A DNA stretch of 64,000 nucleotides, taken from the NCBI RefSeq assembly GCF_900095305.1, contig NZ_FMDO01000014.1, positions 1 through 64,000 of the forward strand, read 5' to 3'. The DNA is from Proteiniborus sp. DW1 (GTDB lineage: Bacteria; Bacillota; Clostridia; Tissierellales; Proteiniboraceae). Shown piece after piece: positions 18,040-25,733 of the stretch (the stretch's first letter is position 1; each line of letters starts with the position of its first letter). A model generated the notes under the pieces. It ran no database searches and had not been told where the DNA came from. It saw only the letters and a list, made by a program, of their open reading frames with translations. The translations under genes and the position numbers were made by a program.

Positions 18040-18065
18040 AAGCATCAGCAGCTGCTGGTGCTTTT
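18040..18065 (+). terminator. Internal terminator or attenuator between PTS IIC and IIA
   Basis: AAGCATCAGCAG with CTGCTGGTGCTT form a nearly perfect stem (one G-T pair) followed by TTTC. Standing inside the operon, it may lower transcription of the distal genes or protect the upstream mRNA end. Confidence 0.6.
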
Positions 18066-18121
18066 CTGAAAGTATAGGAGTTTATCTTATTTTTCAGAAG
18101 ATAATATGTAGGAGGTACATT

Positions 18122-18445
18122 ATGACAATTGAAGAAATAGTATTTCAAATAATAATTCATGCAGGTAATGCAAGATCAAAGGCATTTGATGCTCTGAAAA
18201 ATGCACAGGAAGGCAGATTCCAAGAAGCAGAAGAATTTTTAAAAGATGCTCATGAAGAAATAGGAGCAGCTCATAGAATACAGACTGATATAATTCAGAA
18301 GGAAGCTGGTGGGCAAAAAGTAGATATCACTGTACTTTTTGTTCATGCTCAGGACCATTTAATGACAGCTATTTCTGAAAAAGACCTTATTGAGAACATG
18401 ATTCAACTTTACAAGCGTATTGAAAAACTAGAAAAGGGGGATTAG
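18122..18445 (+). CDS. PTS lactose/chitobiose-family IIA
   Basis: The 107-residue all-helical protein matches Lac-type IIA: IIIHAGNARSKAFDALKNA near 11-29, the active-site region VDITVLFVHAQDHLMTA near 70-86 with His78 as phosphohistidine, and a C-terminal helix. ATG 18122 follows GGAGG. It supplies phosphate to the IIB at 16443. Confidence 0.92.
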   Translation: MTIEEIVFQIIIHAGNARSKAFDALKNAQEGRFQEAEEFLKDAHEEIGAAHRIQTDIIQKEAGGQKVDITVLFVHAQDHLMTAISEKDLIENMIQLYKRIEKLEKGD

Positions 18446-18449
18446 GTCA

Positions 18450-19757
18450 ATGAAAGGGCTCAAAATTGCTGTTATTGGAGGTGGTAGCAGTTACACCCCA
18501 GAGCTAATAGATGGAGTTATTAAAAGGACGCAGGAATTACCTGTAAGACAAATATATCTTGTAGATATTGAGGAAGGAAAAAATAAGCTAAAGATAGTGG
18601 GTAATTTGGTTAAGCGAATGATAAAGAAGACAGGCTTAGATATAGATGTAAATCTTACACTTAAGAGGGCTGAAGCAATTAAAGATGCTGACTTTGTATT
18701 GACTCAGTTACGAGTAGGAGGGTTAGCAGCAAGAGCAAGAGATGAGCATATACCACTTAAGTATGATGTATTAGGACAGGAAACTACTGGTGCAGGAGGC
18801 TTTGCCAAGGCCATGAGAACTATTCCAGTACTCCTAGACATATGTAAGGATATCGAAGAACTTGCCCCAAATGCATGGCTTATTAACTTTACAAATCCTG
18901 CTGGGCTTATTACTGAGACAATACTTAGATATACAAAAGTAAAAGCAATAGGACTTTGCAATGTACCTATACATATGGTGAAAAACACCGCTAAGCTTTT
19001 AGAGGTAGATAGCAGCAGATTACAAATAGAGTTTGTAGGATTAAACCATTTAGTTTGGGGAAGGAAGGTTTACTTAGATGGCAAAGATGTCACTATGGAG
19101 GTTATAGATAAATTATGTGATGGGGCATCCTTGACTATGAAGAATATTCCAGACCTAAATTGGGATTCAAATTATCTAAAAGCACTATCCATGATACCAT
19201 GTCCATATCATAGGTATTTCTATATGACTGATGAATTAATCGCTAAAATGAAAAAAGAACTAGAATCAGGTGAAGGTACTAGGGCAGATCAAGTTCTAAA
19301 GGTTGAGGAGGAGCTTTTTGAAATGTATGCTGATGAATCATTAGATACTAAGCCTACTCAATTAGAGAAAAGAGGAGGGGCCTACTATTCAGATGCAGCA
19401 GTATCTTTAATAAGTGCTATATACAACAATAAGAAAGAAATTCACACCGTAAATGTTAGAAATAATGGAGCTATTCTAAATCAGCCTGATGATGTAGTGG
19501 TAGAAATAAATGCAGTTATAGATAGCAACGGAGCCCATCCTATGACTGTAGGAAAGCTTCCACCTGAAATCAATGGTCTTGTAAGCAGCGTAAAAGCTTA
19601 TGAATTGTTATCAGTAGAAGCAGGGGTTACAGGGGATTATAATATTGCTCTCAAGGCTTTAGCTGCTCATCCATTGGTACCATCTGTGAAGATTGCTAAG
19701 TTACTATTGGATGATATCATTAAAGAGAACAAGGAATATCTTCCGCAATTCGAATAA
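18450..19757 (+). CDS. GH4 6-phospho-beta-glucosidase-type hydrolase
   Basis: The 435-residue protein is a full-length GH4 enzyme. It opens with the NAD-binding motif IAVIGGGSSYTPELIDG, then has LRVGGLAARARDE and the metal-site cysteine in GLCNVPI (about residue 170), followed by VGLNHL. GH4 enzymes cleave phosphorylated disaccharides by an NAD+- and Mn2+-dependent redox mechanism. Beside ChbG and a Lac-type PTS it may act as a ChbF-like diacetylchitobiose-6-P hydrolase or on GlcNAc-MurNAc phosphate. Confidence 0.9.
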   Translation: MKGLKIAVIGGGSSYTPELIDGVIKRTQELPVRQIYLVDIEEGKNKLKIVGNLVKRMIKKTGLDIDVNLTLKRAEAIKDADFVLTQLRVGGLAARARDEHIPLKYDVLGQETTGAGGFAKAMRTIPVLLDICKDIEELAPNAWLINFTNPAGLITETILRYTKVKAIGLCNVPIHMVKNTAKLLEVDSSRLQIEFVGLNHLVWGRKVYLDGKDVTMEVIDKLCDGASLTMKNIPDLNWDSNYLKALSMIPCPYHRYFYMTDELIAKMKKELESGEGTRADQVLKVEEELFEMYADESLDTKPTQLEKRGGAYYSDAAVSLISAIYNNKKEIHTVNVRNNGAILNQPDDVVVEINAVIDSNGAHPMTVGKLPPEINGLVSSVKAYELLSVEAGVTGDYNIALKALAAHPLVPSVKIAKLLLDDIIKENKEYLPQFE

Positions 19758-19776
19758 ATATCCAGAGGTGAAAAGG

Positions 19777-20535
19777 TTGAAGAAACTTATAATAAATGCA
19801 GATGATTTTGGTCTTACTGATGGCTGTAATTATGGAATTATATATGCCATGAAACTAGGTGTAGTGACTAGTACCTCTATAATGATAAATATGCCTAAAG
19901 CCAGTGATGCCATAAAATTAGCAAAGGATAATGGAATTGAGGGAATTGGCTTACATTTAACACTAACCTGCGGGGAGCCAGTATCGCCTAAGGAGGAAGT
20001 TCCTTCTTTAATAAATAAGAGAGGGTATTTCTATAAAAGAAGGGCTGAGTTGTTTCCGGTTATGAACCTTAATGAAGCAGAAAAAGAGCTAAGAAATCAA
20101 ATTTTAGAGTTTAAAAAGTATGATATTAAATTAAGCCATTTAGACAGTCATCACCATATTCACATGTATGATGGAGTTAGAGAAATAGTTGCTAATCTGG
20201 CGAAGGAGTATAATTTGCCATTAAGACAGCCCAACCTAGAGACAAAAGAACTATTAATAGAACTTGGAGTACAAACAACAGACTCTTTCTCAATGGGCTT
20301 TTATGATGAAAAGGCAAATATTAATGAGCTTATAGATATTATAGACCAAATTCCGGATGGCTCTATTGAGATAATGACACATCCAGCAATAGTAGATAGA
20401 GAGCTTTATGATTATAGTAGCTACAATAAACAGAGGCTAGATGAACTAAAAGTACTGACTAGTAAAGAATTAAAAGATTGGATTGAAGCTAATAATATTA
20501 AGCTAATTACTTATGGGGATTTGGGGACGGCATAG
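19777..20535 (+). CDS. chbG: ChbG/YdjC-family carbohydrate deacetylase
   Basis: The 252-residue protein starts at TTG 19777 with AGAGGTG 6 nt upstream; longer forms overlap the GH4 gene without a ribosome site. It begins KKLIINADDFGLTDGCNYGI, with the metal-binding Asp pair, and has the SHLDSHHHIHMYDG histidine motif near 118-131 and IEIMTHPA near 204. ChbG removes one acetyl group from chitooligosaccharides such as diacetylchitobiose-6-P before the GH4 enzyme acts. Confidence 0.88.
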   Translation: MKKLIINADDFGLTDGCNYGIIYAMKLGVVTSTSIMINMPKASDAIKLAKDNGIEGIGLHLTLTCGEPVSPKEEVPSLINKRGYFYKRRAELFPVMNLNEAEKELRNQILEFKKYDIKLSHLDSHHHIHMYDGVREIVANLAKEYNLPLRQPNLETKELLIELGVQTTDSFSMGFYDEKANINELIDIIDQIPDGSIEIMTHPAIVDRELYDYSSYNKQRLDELKVLTSKELKDWIEANNIKLITYGDLGTA

Positions 20536-21696
20536 ATGAATAGGTTAATCAATCTTATGAATAAAAACCGAAAACTTGTAGCTGGTCTCATGTCAGGAAC
20601 CTCTGTAGATGGTATAGATTGTGCAATAGTTGAGATAGAGGGGAATGGCTTAGATACGCAAGTGAAGCTACTAAAATATCATAATCATGAAATATCTAAG
20701 GACTTACGTGATAATATACTGTTAGCTTGCTCGCGAGAGCATTCTAATGTAGAGCTTATTTGCAGATTGAATTTCCAGATGGGTGAAGAGCTTGCCAAGG
20801 CAGTGCTGGAAACCTGTGAACTTGCAGGCTTGGATATTTCAAGTATAGATCTAATTGGTTCACACGGTCAGACTATTTACCATATTCCACAAAATAGCAC
20901 TCTGCAAATAGGTGAGCCTAGTGTAATTGTAGAAAGAACAGGTGTAGTGACTATAGCAGATTTTAGGGTAAGGGACGTGGCAGTAGGAGGACATGGTGCA
21001 CCTTTAGTTCCATATACAGAATATCTCCTTTATAGAAGCAATGAAAAATCAATAGTTCTTCAAAATATTGGAGGTATAGGAAATGTGACAGTTATACCAA
21101 AAGGCTCTACAATAAATGAAGTATTTGCCTTTGACACAGGACCTGGAAACATGATTATAGATGCTATAGTAAATATGATAACTATGGGAAGGCTTAAATA
21201 TGACTATAATGGGGACATGGCTTCTAAAGGGAGTGTTAATAAAGAACTTATAGAAGAGCTTATGAGACATCCCTATATAAGAAAGAGTCCTCCTAAAACA
21301 ACTGGAAGAGAAGAGTTTGGACTTGATTTTAGTAGAGACATATATAAGAGATATAAGGGAAAGGGGCTAAGTGATGAAGACATATTAGCTTCTGTAACTT
21401 ACTTTACTGTTTGTTCAATTGCAGATAGCTACAGAAAGTGGATAATTCCACAGTATAGTATTGATGAAGTAATAATTGGTGGTGGAGGAAGCTACAACCC
21501 TTTACTAGTAAACATGATTAGAGAAGAGTTAAAGCTTACAGTAAAGACTAATGAAGATATTGGATTGTCAAGTGATGCAAAAGAAGCTATAGCTTTTGCC
21601 ATTCTTGCAAATGAGGCTATACATGGTAATCCTAGTAATTTACTTAGGGTTACAGGAGCGAGTAAACCTGTAGTGCTAGGAAAAATAGTATATTAG
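20536..21696 (+). CDS. anmK: 1,6-anhydro-N-acetylmuramic acid kinase AnmK
   Basis: The 386-residue protein has the AnmK signature LVAGLMSGTSVDGIDCAIVE at 14-33, then LIGSHGQTIYHIP, RVRDVAVGGHGAPLVP and ADFR-type motifs, and AFDTGPGNMIIDA near 199. It opens the anhydro ring while phosphorylating anhMurNAc to MurNAc-6-P, the substrate of MurQ in the same operon. It directly abuts the ChbG stop codon and ends the operon before a strong terminator. Confidence 0.95.
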   Translation: MNRLINLMNKNRKLVAGLMSGTSVDGIDCAIVEIEGNGLDTQVKLLKYHNHEISKDLRDNILLACSREHSNVELICRLNFQMGEELAKAVLETCELAGLDISSIDLIGSHGQTIYHIPQNSTLQIGEPSVIVERTGVVTIADFRVRDVAVGGHGAPLVPYTEYLLYRSNEKSIVLQNIGGIGNVTVIPKGSTINEVFAFDTGPGNMIIDAIVNMITMGRLKYDYNGDMASKGSVNKELIEELMRHPYIRKSPPKTTGREEFGLDFSRDIYKRYKGKGLSDEDILASVTYFTVCSIADSYRKWIIPQYSIDEVIIGGGGSYNPLLVNMIREELKLTVKTNEDIGLSSDAKEAIAFAILANEAIHGNPSNLLRVTGASKPVVLGKIVY

Positions 21697-21701
21697 TAAA
21701 T

Positions 21702-21736
21702 AAAGAAAAAGCGGGGGGGAAGTTCCGCTTTTCTTT
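21702..21736. terminator. Bidirectional terminator between convergent operons
   Basis: AAAGAAAAAGCGG and CCGCTTTTCTTT pair with one bulged A around GGGGGAAGTT. It serves the amino-sugar operon on the plus strand and the ABC-2 operon on the minus strand. Confidence 0.85.
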
Positions 21737-22574
21737 AATGAAAGCCTATATTTCCAATTGTTTTACAATATCTTTCTACTTTTTTTAATATATAGCGACC
21801 AAGAACTATGCCTATAATCATAAAGGCTACAAGTATCAGCTGTTCTATATGAATAGGAAGCAGTGTGTTTGTTCCTAGCATTATTCCTCTTATTGCATCA
21901 AAGCCATATGTTAAAGGAAGTGCAAGAGATACTGTTAAAATAAGCCTAGGAAGTATAACTACTGGGAAATCACTTCCACATATTGTATTGATAAGAAAAT
22001 TAGAAATATCTATAATATTGTTAGCATTATTAGTAACTAAAACTAAAGAGGCAATTCCAAAGCCTAAGCCGTATAGGGCTATTATTAGAGGAATTAGAGT
22101 TACTATAGCTGGAAGTATTCCACTGGCAATTATATTAAAACCAAACAAAATCCATACAAGAAATGCCACTGACAGAGAGTTTAATGTAGTAATAAAAAGT
22201 GAGAAAATAGATCTGCCAATGAGCTGCACCCACAATGGAATTGGAGTTAACCAGTTTGATTCTATGACTCCTGAATCCATTTCGTTCTTAAGTGAAAAGC
22301 CCATACCCCAAAGTACAGCGCTTACGAAGCTGCCTACAATGCTGCCTAGTATAAGGAATGCCATGTAGTCAGTGGTTCCAGTATATTGTCCAAAGCCTAC
22401 ATTTTCTCCTCCTATTTGAAAGGACTTTGCTAAGAAATATACTGGGGTTATCCACATAATAGGCTCAACTATCCTAAATAGTGCATTTACAGGATATCTA
22501 AAAAAGATTTTGATATCCTTCTTAGTAATAGCTAATATAGCCGTAATATAATTTTTATATTTACTAAAATCCAT
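21735..22574 (-). CDS. ABC-2 type exporter permease (second)
   Basis: I start at ATG 22574, with AAAGGAG 8 nt upstream. The 279-residue protein has six hydrophobic segments, with the ABC-2 pattern of a long first loop (FRYPVNALFRIVEPIMW), MDSGVIESNWLTPIPLW near 108, and C-terminal FDAIRGIMLG. It resembles the permease at 22596 and is paired with it. Together with the ATPase at 23480 it should form a heteromeric exporter; the substrate is unknown, but drug or polyketide export is typical. Confidence 0.85.
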   Translation of the reverse strand: MDFSKYKNYITAILAITKKDIKIFFRYPVNALFRIVEPIMWITPVYFLAKSFQIGGENVGFGQYTGTTDYMAFLILGSIVGSFVSAVLWGMGFSLKNEMDSGVIESNWLTPIPLWVQLIGRSIFSLFITTLNSLSVAFLVWILFGFNIIASGILPAIVTLIPLIIALYGLGFGIASLVLVTNNANNIIDISNFLINTICGSDFPVVILPRLILTVSLALPLTYGFDAIRGIMLGTNTLLPIHIEQLILVAFMIIGIVLGRYILKKVERYCKTIGNIGFH

Positions 22575-22595
22575 AGAGAATACTCCTTTCAAATA

Positions 22596-23468
22596 TTAGT
22601 AGTGGCCTAAAGAACCTGTATCCCTTACTTTTTTTTGAGTAAATAAAAATGCTAGTATTCCTGCTGACATTAAAATAATTCCAAATATTATTAAGGCAAA
22701 TATATCTGATTTTATATCGTTTATGCTAGAACCAGAAGATACCACTGCCCTGAGAGCTTTTATGCTGTAGGTTAAAGGTATCATGTTAGACACTTTGGAC
22801 ATCCAATTTGGGAGTACAGCAATTGGGTATGTTATTCCGCAAAATATAGACATTATTCCTCTAACTAGAAAAACCATTGAATTAGCCTCTTTTGCCCACA
22901 TTACTAGACTTGCAAATATAAACCCAATTCCGTAGATTGGTGGTATAGATAGTAGGATTACTAAAAGTGCTAATAGAGGATTTCCTACAAAATCAAAATT
23001 ATATATAAGTTTAAACTCTAAAACAGCAACTATAATATAGACTAGGCTTACTACTAGTTGAGAAACTGAGTATCCTAGTAAGAGACTTATTTTAGGAACT
23101 GGACAAAGCCAGTTTGATTCAAGGGTACCCCTCATCTGTTCTTGTCTAAGACTTCCGCCAAAGGACCAAAGCATCATATTGATCCACATCCACATGGTAG
23201 TTCCTATTATCATATATGTTGTAAAATCGGAGGTACCTGCATTTGCTGCAAATACTTCAAGTGATTTTCCACTGGTTCCTGACAATGCTTTTGCTGTAAA
23301 TATATATCCAAAAGGAAATAATACGGGCCATATTAATAAGGAAATAAACCATGATGGATACCTAAACATTATTTTCATTTCCCTTTTAAAGATATACAAT
23401 ATGGCAGTAAATATGGAAGGTTTTGCTTCAAGGGTTATACTATTGTATCTTTTAGTTACAGCGTCCAT
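22596..23468 (-). CDS. ABC-2 type exporter permease (first)
   Basis: The 290-residue protein has an N-terminal cytosolic segment and six hydrophobic helices. KREMKIMFRYPSWFISLL near 29-46 and MRGTLESNWLCPVPKISLL near 128 are typical ABC-2 features. The start lies 11 nt after the ATPase gene's stop. It probably dimerises with the permease at 21735. Confidence 0.85.
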   Translation of the reverse strand: MDAVTKRYNSITLEAKPSIFTAILYIFKREMKIMFRYPSWFISLLIWPVLFPFGYIFTAKALSGTSGKSLEVFAANAGTSDFTTYMIIGTTMWMWINMMLWSFGGSLRQEQMRGTLESNWLCPVPKISLLLGYSVSQLVVSLVYIIVAVLEFKLIYNFDFVGNPLLALLVILLSIPPIYGIGFIFASLVMWAKEANSMVFLVRGIMSIFCGITYPIAVLPNWMSKVSNMIPLTYSIKALRAVVSSGSSINDIKSDIFALIIFGIILMSAGILAFLFTQKKVRDTGSLGHY

Positions 23469-23479
23469 TTCTTCACCAC

Positions 23480-24493
23480 CTATTCTCTAAGAGATTTGCC
23501 TGTTAAACTTATGAATACATCTTCAAGAGTTGGCTCTTTTGTACTAAAGTTATTGATTTTTGTACCGTAAGAAGTTATGGAAGAAATTATGCTGCTAATA
23601 GTATCGTGACCATTTTGGATATGGGCTTTAACCTCCCATTTTTGTGTTGCATCATTAAATTTTGAGTTTACTTTCTCAACGGATTTTATATTTTTAATAG
23701 TGTTTGACATATCTTCATTCCAACTATTTAGTTCAAGCACTACTACATTAGTTTTATTAAGGCTTTTCTTTAAGTTTTGGGGAGTGTCTAGAGCTATTAT
23801 TTTGCCATGGTCAATTATAGCTATTCTATCACTAAGTTGGTCTGCTTCTTCCATATAGTGAGTAGTCAAAAGAATAGTTCTTCCTTCTTCTTTAATTTCC
23901 AATATAAGTTCTCTTAGATTTCTAGCGGATTGAGGGTCTAGTCCTGAGGTTGGCTCGTCAAGTATAACTATAGATGGTTCTGCTATTAGTGCTTTTGCTA
24001 GAGCTACTCTTTGCTTCATACCTGTTGAATATTTTTCTACAGTTTCGTCTGCTCTTTTATCTAAACTAAATCTTTTAAGTAAAGCTTCAACCTTATTATC
24101 AGCAGCCTTTCCTGTAATACCGTTCATAGCTGCAAAGTATTTGAGATTTTCTCTTCCTGTTAGCTTCCAGTATGTGCTTCGCTCACCTGCTAATACTGTT
24201 CCTAGATTTTTCAATGCTTCTAATGGCTTTCTACTTACGTCTATACCATTTACTTTTACAGTACCAGATGTTGGTCTTAATAATGTAGAAATCATTTTTA
24301 TGGTAGTGGTTTTACCTGCACCATTAGGTCCTAGAAAACCAAATATTTCGCCTTTTTTAACATTGAAGTTAATATTATCAACTGCTAGGAAAATTTCCTT
24401 ATCTTCTTTACTTTTCTTCCAGAAAGACTGTTTTTTCTTTTTAACTTCAAATTCTTTTGTAAGGTGAGTTACTTCAATAGCATACTCTGACAT
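23480..24493 (-). CDS. ABC transporter ATP-binding protein (DrrA/YadG type)
   Basis: I start at ATG 24493, which has AGGAGG 7 nt upstream. The 337-residue protein has Walker A GPNGAGKTT, signature YSTGMKQR, Walker B IVILDEPTSGLD and the H-loop LLTTHYMEEADQLSD. The C-terminal 100 residues are the accessory domain of DrrA-like exporter ATPases. It heads an operon with two ABC-2 permeases. Confidence 0.92.
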   Translation of the reverse strand: MSEYAIEVTHLTKEFEVKKKKQSFWKKSKEDKEIFLAVDNINFNVKKGEIFGFLGPNGAGKTTTIKMISTLLRPTSGTVKVNGIDVSRKPLEALKNLGTVLAGERSTYWKLTGRENLKYFAAMNGITGKAADNKVEALLKRFSLDKRADETVEKYSTGMKQRVALAKALIAEPSIVILDEPTSGLDPQSARNLRELILEIKEEGRTILLTTHYMEEADQLSDRIAIIDHGKIIALDTPQNLKKSLNKTNVVVLELNSWNEDMSNTIKNIKSVEKVNSKFNDATQKWEVKAHIQNGHDTISSIISSITSYGTKINNFSTKEPTLEDVFISLTGKSLRE

Positions 24494-24543
24494 CTTCACA
24501 TCCTCCTAAATTTATTAATGATTCCATATGTTGGTTTAGATTA

Positions 24544-24572
24544 ATGATAAACTAAATAATTAATAATGTCAA
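24544..24572 (-). promoter_or_regulatory. Promoter of the ABC-2 exporter operon
   Basis: On the minus strand TTGACA (24572-24567), 17 bp, TATCAT (24549-24544). The ATPase start codon lies about 50 nt downstream. Confidence 0.75.
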
Positions 24573-24937
24573 TAAGAAAATTAAAAAAATTAATATTTTT
24601 ATTAAAAACATTAATTTAAGTATTAAAATTAATTTGAAATTAGTATTTTATTAATTAACATAGTTGATAATTATATTAAATTATGATGTCTAATTTTATT
24701 GAAAGCTAAATCTTGTATACTCATCAAATTAACATTTCATATACAGATATAAATGATGATGATAATAATGCAGTATTTTTTTAAATTTTTTCGTCCAATA
24801 ATTAATAGGACAAGTAGATGAAAATTTTTGCAACATAAATCAACGAAGATTATAATGATAATAAAAAGCATTTTACAAAATGCTCTATAATATCTATAAT
24901 AATAGTACATGGCAATATATTGATAAGGAAGATGATA
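24573..24937. other. AT-rich divergent intergenic region
   Basis: About 365 nt, with runs such as TTAATATTTTTATTAAAAACATTAATTT in spaced pieces but no gene. It separates the leftward exporter operon from the rightward phosphatase gene and should hold the latter's promoter, which I could not place. Confidence 0.4.
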
Positions 24938-25480
24938 ATGAAGTTTTTGAGAAGACTTATTGCTTTTAGTGATATCAGAATTTTTCATATATGCAATACT
25001 AAGCTGAGCTGTAAGGCTTTAGATATAATAATGCCTCGAATAACTGATTTAGGAAGCTTTATTTTTTCAGGACTTATGCCTTTAATATTGATAGTATTAA
25101 ATATTGGAAGGACTAGGGCTTTAGGGATAGAAATGTTAGCAGCATTATCTTTTAGCCAGGTTTTTGTTCAGATATTAAAAAGATCTTTGACTAGAGAGAG
25201 GCCCTACAATATTTTAGAAGATATAAGGTCTTTTGATATATCATTAAAGGACTACTCATTTCCTTCGGGGCATACAACAGCTAGTTTTTCTATGGCTACA
25301 ATATTAGTCTATTATTTACCTCAGTTTATGATTGTATTTATGTTACTTGCTTTATTAGTTGGTTTTTCAAGGATATATTTAGCTGTACATTATCCTTCTG
25401 ATGTAATAGTAGGGATAATATTAGGAGTAACATCATCTATTATTACACACGCATATTTTATAAATAATATATATAGGTAA
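24938..25480 (+). CDS. PAP2-family membrane phosphatase
   Basis: I start at ATG 24938, 7 nt after AAGGAAG. The 180-residue protein has about five helices and the three PAP2 motifs: KRSLTRERP near 82-90, SFPSGHTTAS near 107-116, and SRIYLAVHYPSD near 143-154. Such proteins dephosphorylate undecaprenyl pyrophosphate or phosphatidic acid outside the membrane. The stop codon lies in the first unit of a 12-bp tandem repeat. Confidence 0.88.
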   Translation: MKFLRRLIAFSDIRIFHICNTKLSCKALDIIMPRITDLGSFIFSGLMPLILIVLNIGRTRALGIEMLAALSFSQVFVQILKRSLTRERPYNILEDIRSFDISLKDYSFPSGHTTASFSMATILVYYLPQFMIVFMLLALLVGFSRIYLAVHYPSDVIVGIILGVTSSIITHAYFINNIYR

Positions 25481-25519
25481 GCCCAGGGGTAAGCCCAGGG
25501 ACGGGGTAGCTGCTTCAAC
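25476..25519 (+). repeat. 12-bp tandem unit plus GGGACGGGG hairpin element (copy 1)
   Basis: GGTAAGCCCAGG occurs twice in tandem (25476-25499), followed by GACGGGGTAGCTGCTTCAA. The same plan recurs at 28006-28062, where GGTAGAAGCAAG is repeated three times before GGGACGGGGTTAGTGCTTC. The repeated unit's AAGC and the downstream GCTT can pair, as in REP-type hairpins. Confidence 0.6.
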
Positions 25520-25543
25520 TTTTATATGATATTTGATACTGAG

Positions 25544-25576
25544 ACAGTACAGACTGAAGAAGTCTGTACTGTTTTT
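25544..25576 (+). terminator. Terminator after the PAP2 gene
   Basis: ACAGTACAGACT and AGTCTGTACTGT form a perfect 12-bp stem with a GAAGA loop, followed by TTTT. Confidence 0.9.
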
Positions 25577-25624
25577 GCATACATAAGGCTATTTAAAAAA
25601 CTCTCTTAAATCAGTTTATATATA

Positions 25625-25653
25625 TTGACATCAATAATTAAAGGTAGTATACT
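25625..25653 (+). promoter_or_regulatory. Promoter of the metal P-type ATPase
   Basis: TTGACA (25625-25630), 17 bp, TATACT (25648-25653), a near-consensus sigma-A promoter. Confidence 0.85.
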
Positions 25654-25662
25654 ATAACTGAA

Positions 25663-25684
25663 CATATGAGCACTTATTCATATG
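25663..25684 (+). promoter_or_regulatory. Candidate ArsR/SmtB-type metal operator
   Basis: CATATGAG-N6-TTCATATG is a near-perfect inverted repeat about the predicted transcription start. It fits the ATATGAA-N6-TTCATAT pattern of zinc- and cadmium-responsive ArsR regulators such as CzrA. No ArsR gene lies in the window. Confidence 0.65.
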
Positions 25685-25733
25685 TCTGAATACATTAGTA
25701 TTAGATACATAACAGAATAGGGGGATTGATTCT

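Noticed and set aside
21865-22368. A 167-codon plus-strand frame opposite the ABC-2 permease.
   Set aside because: It is antisense to a clear membrane protein and shows no family motif.
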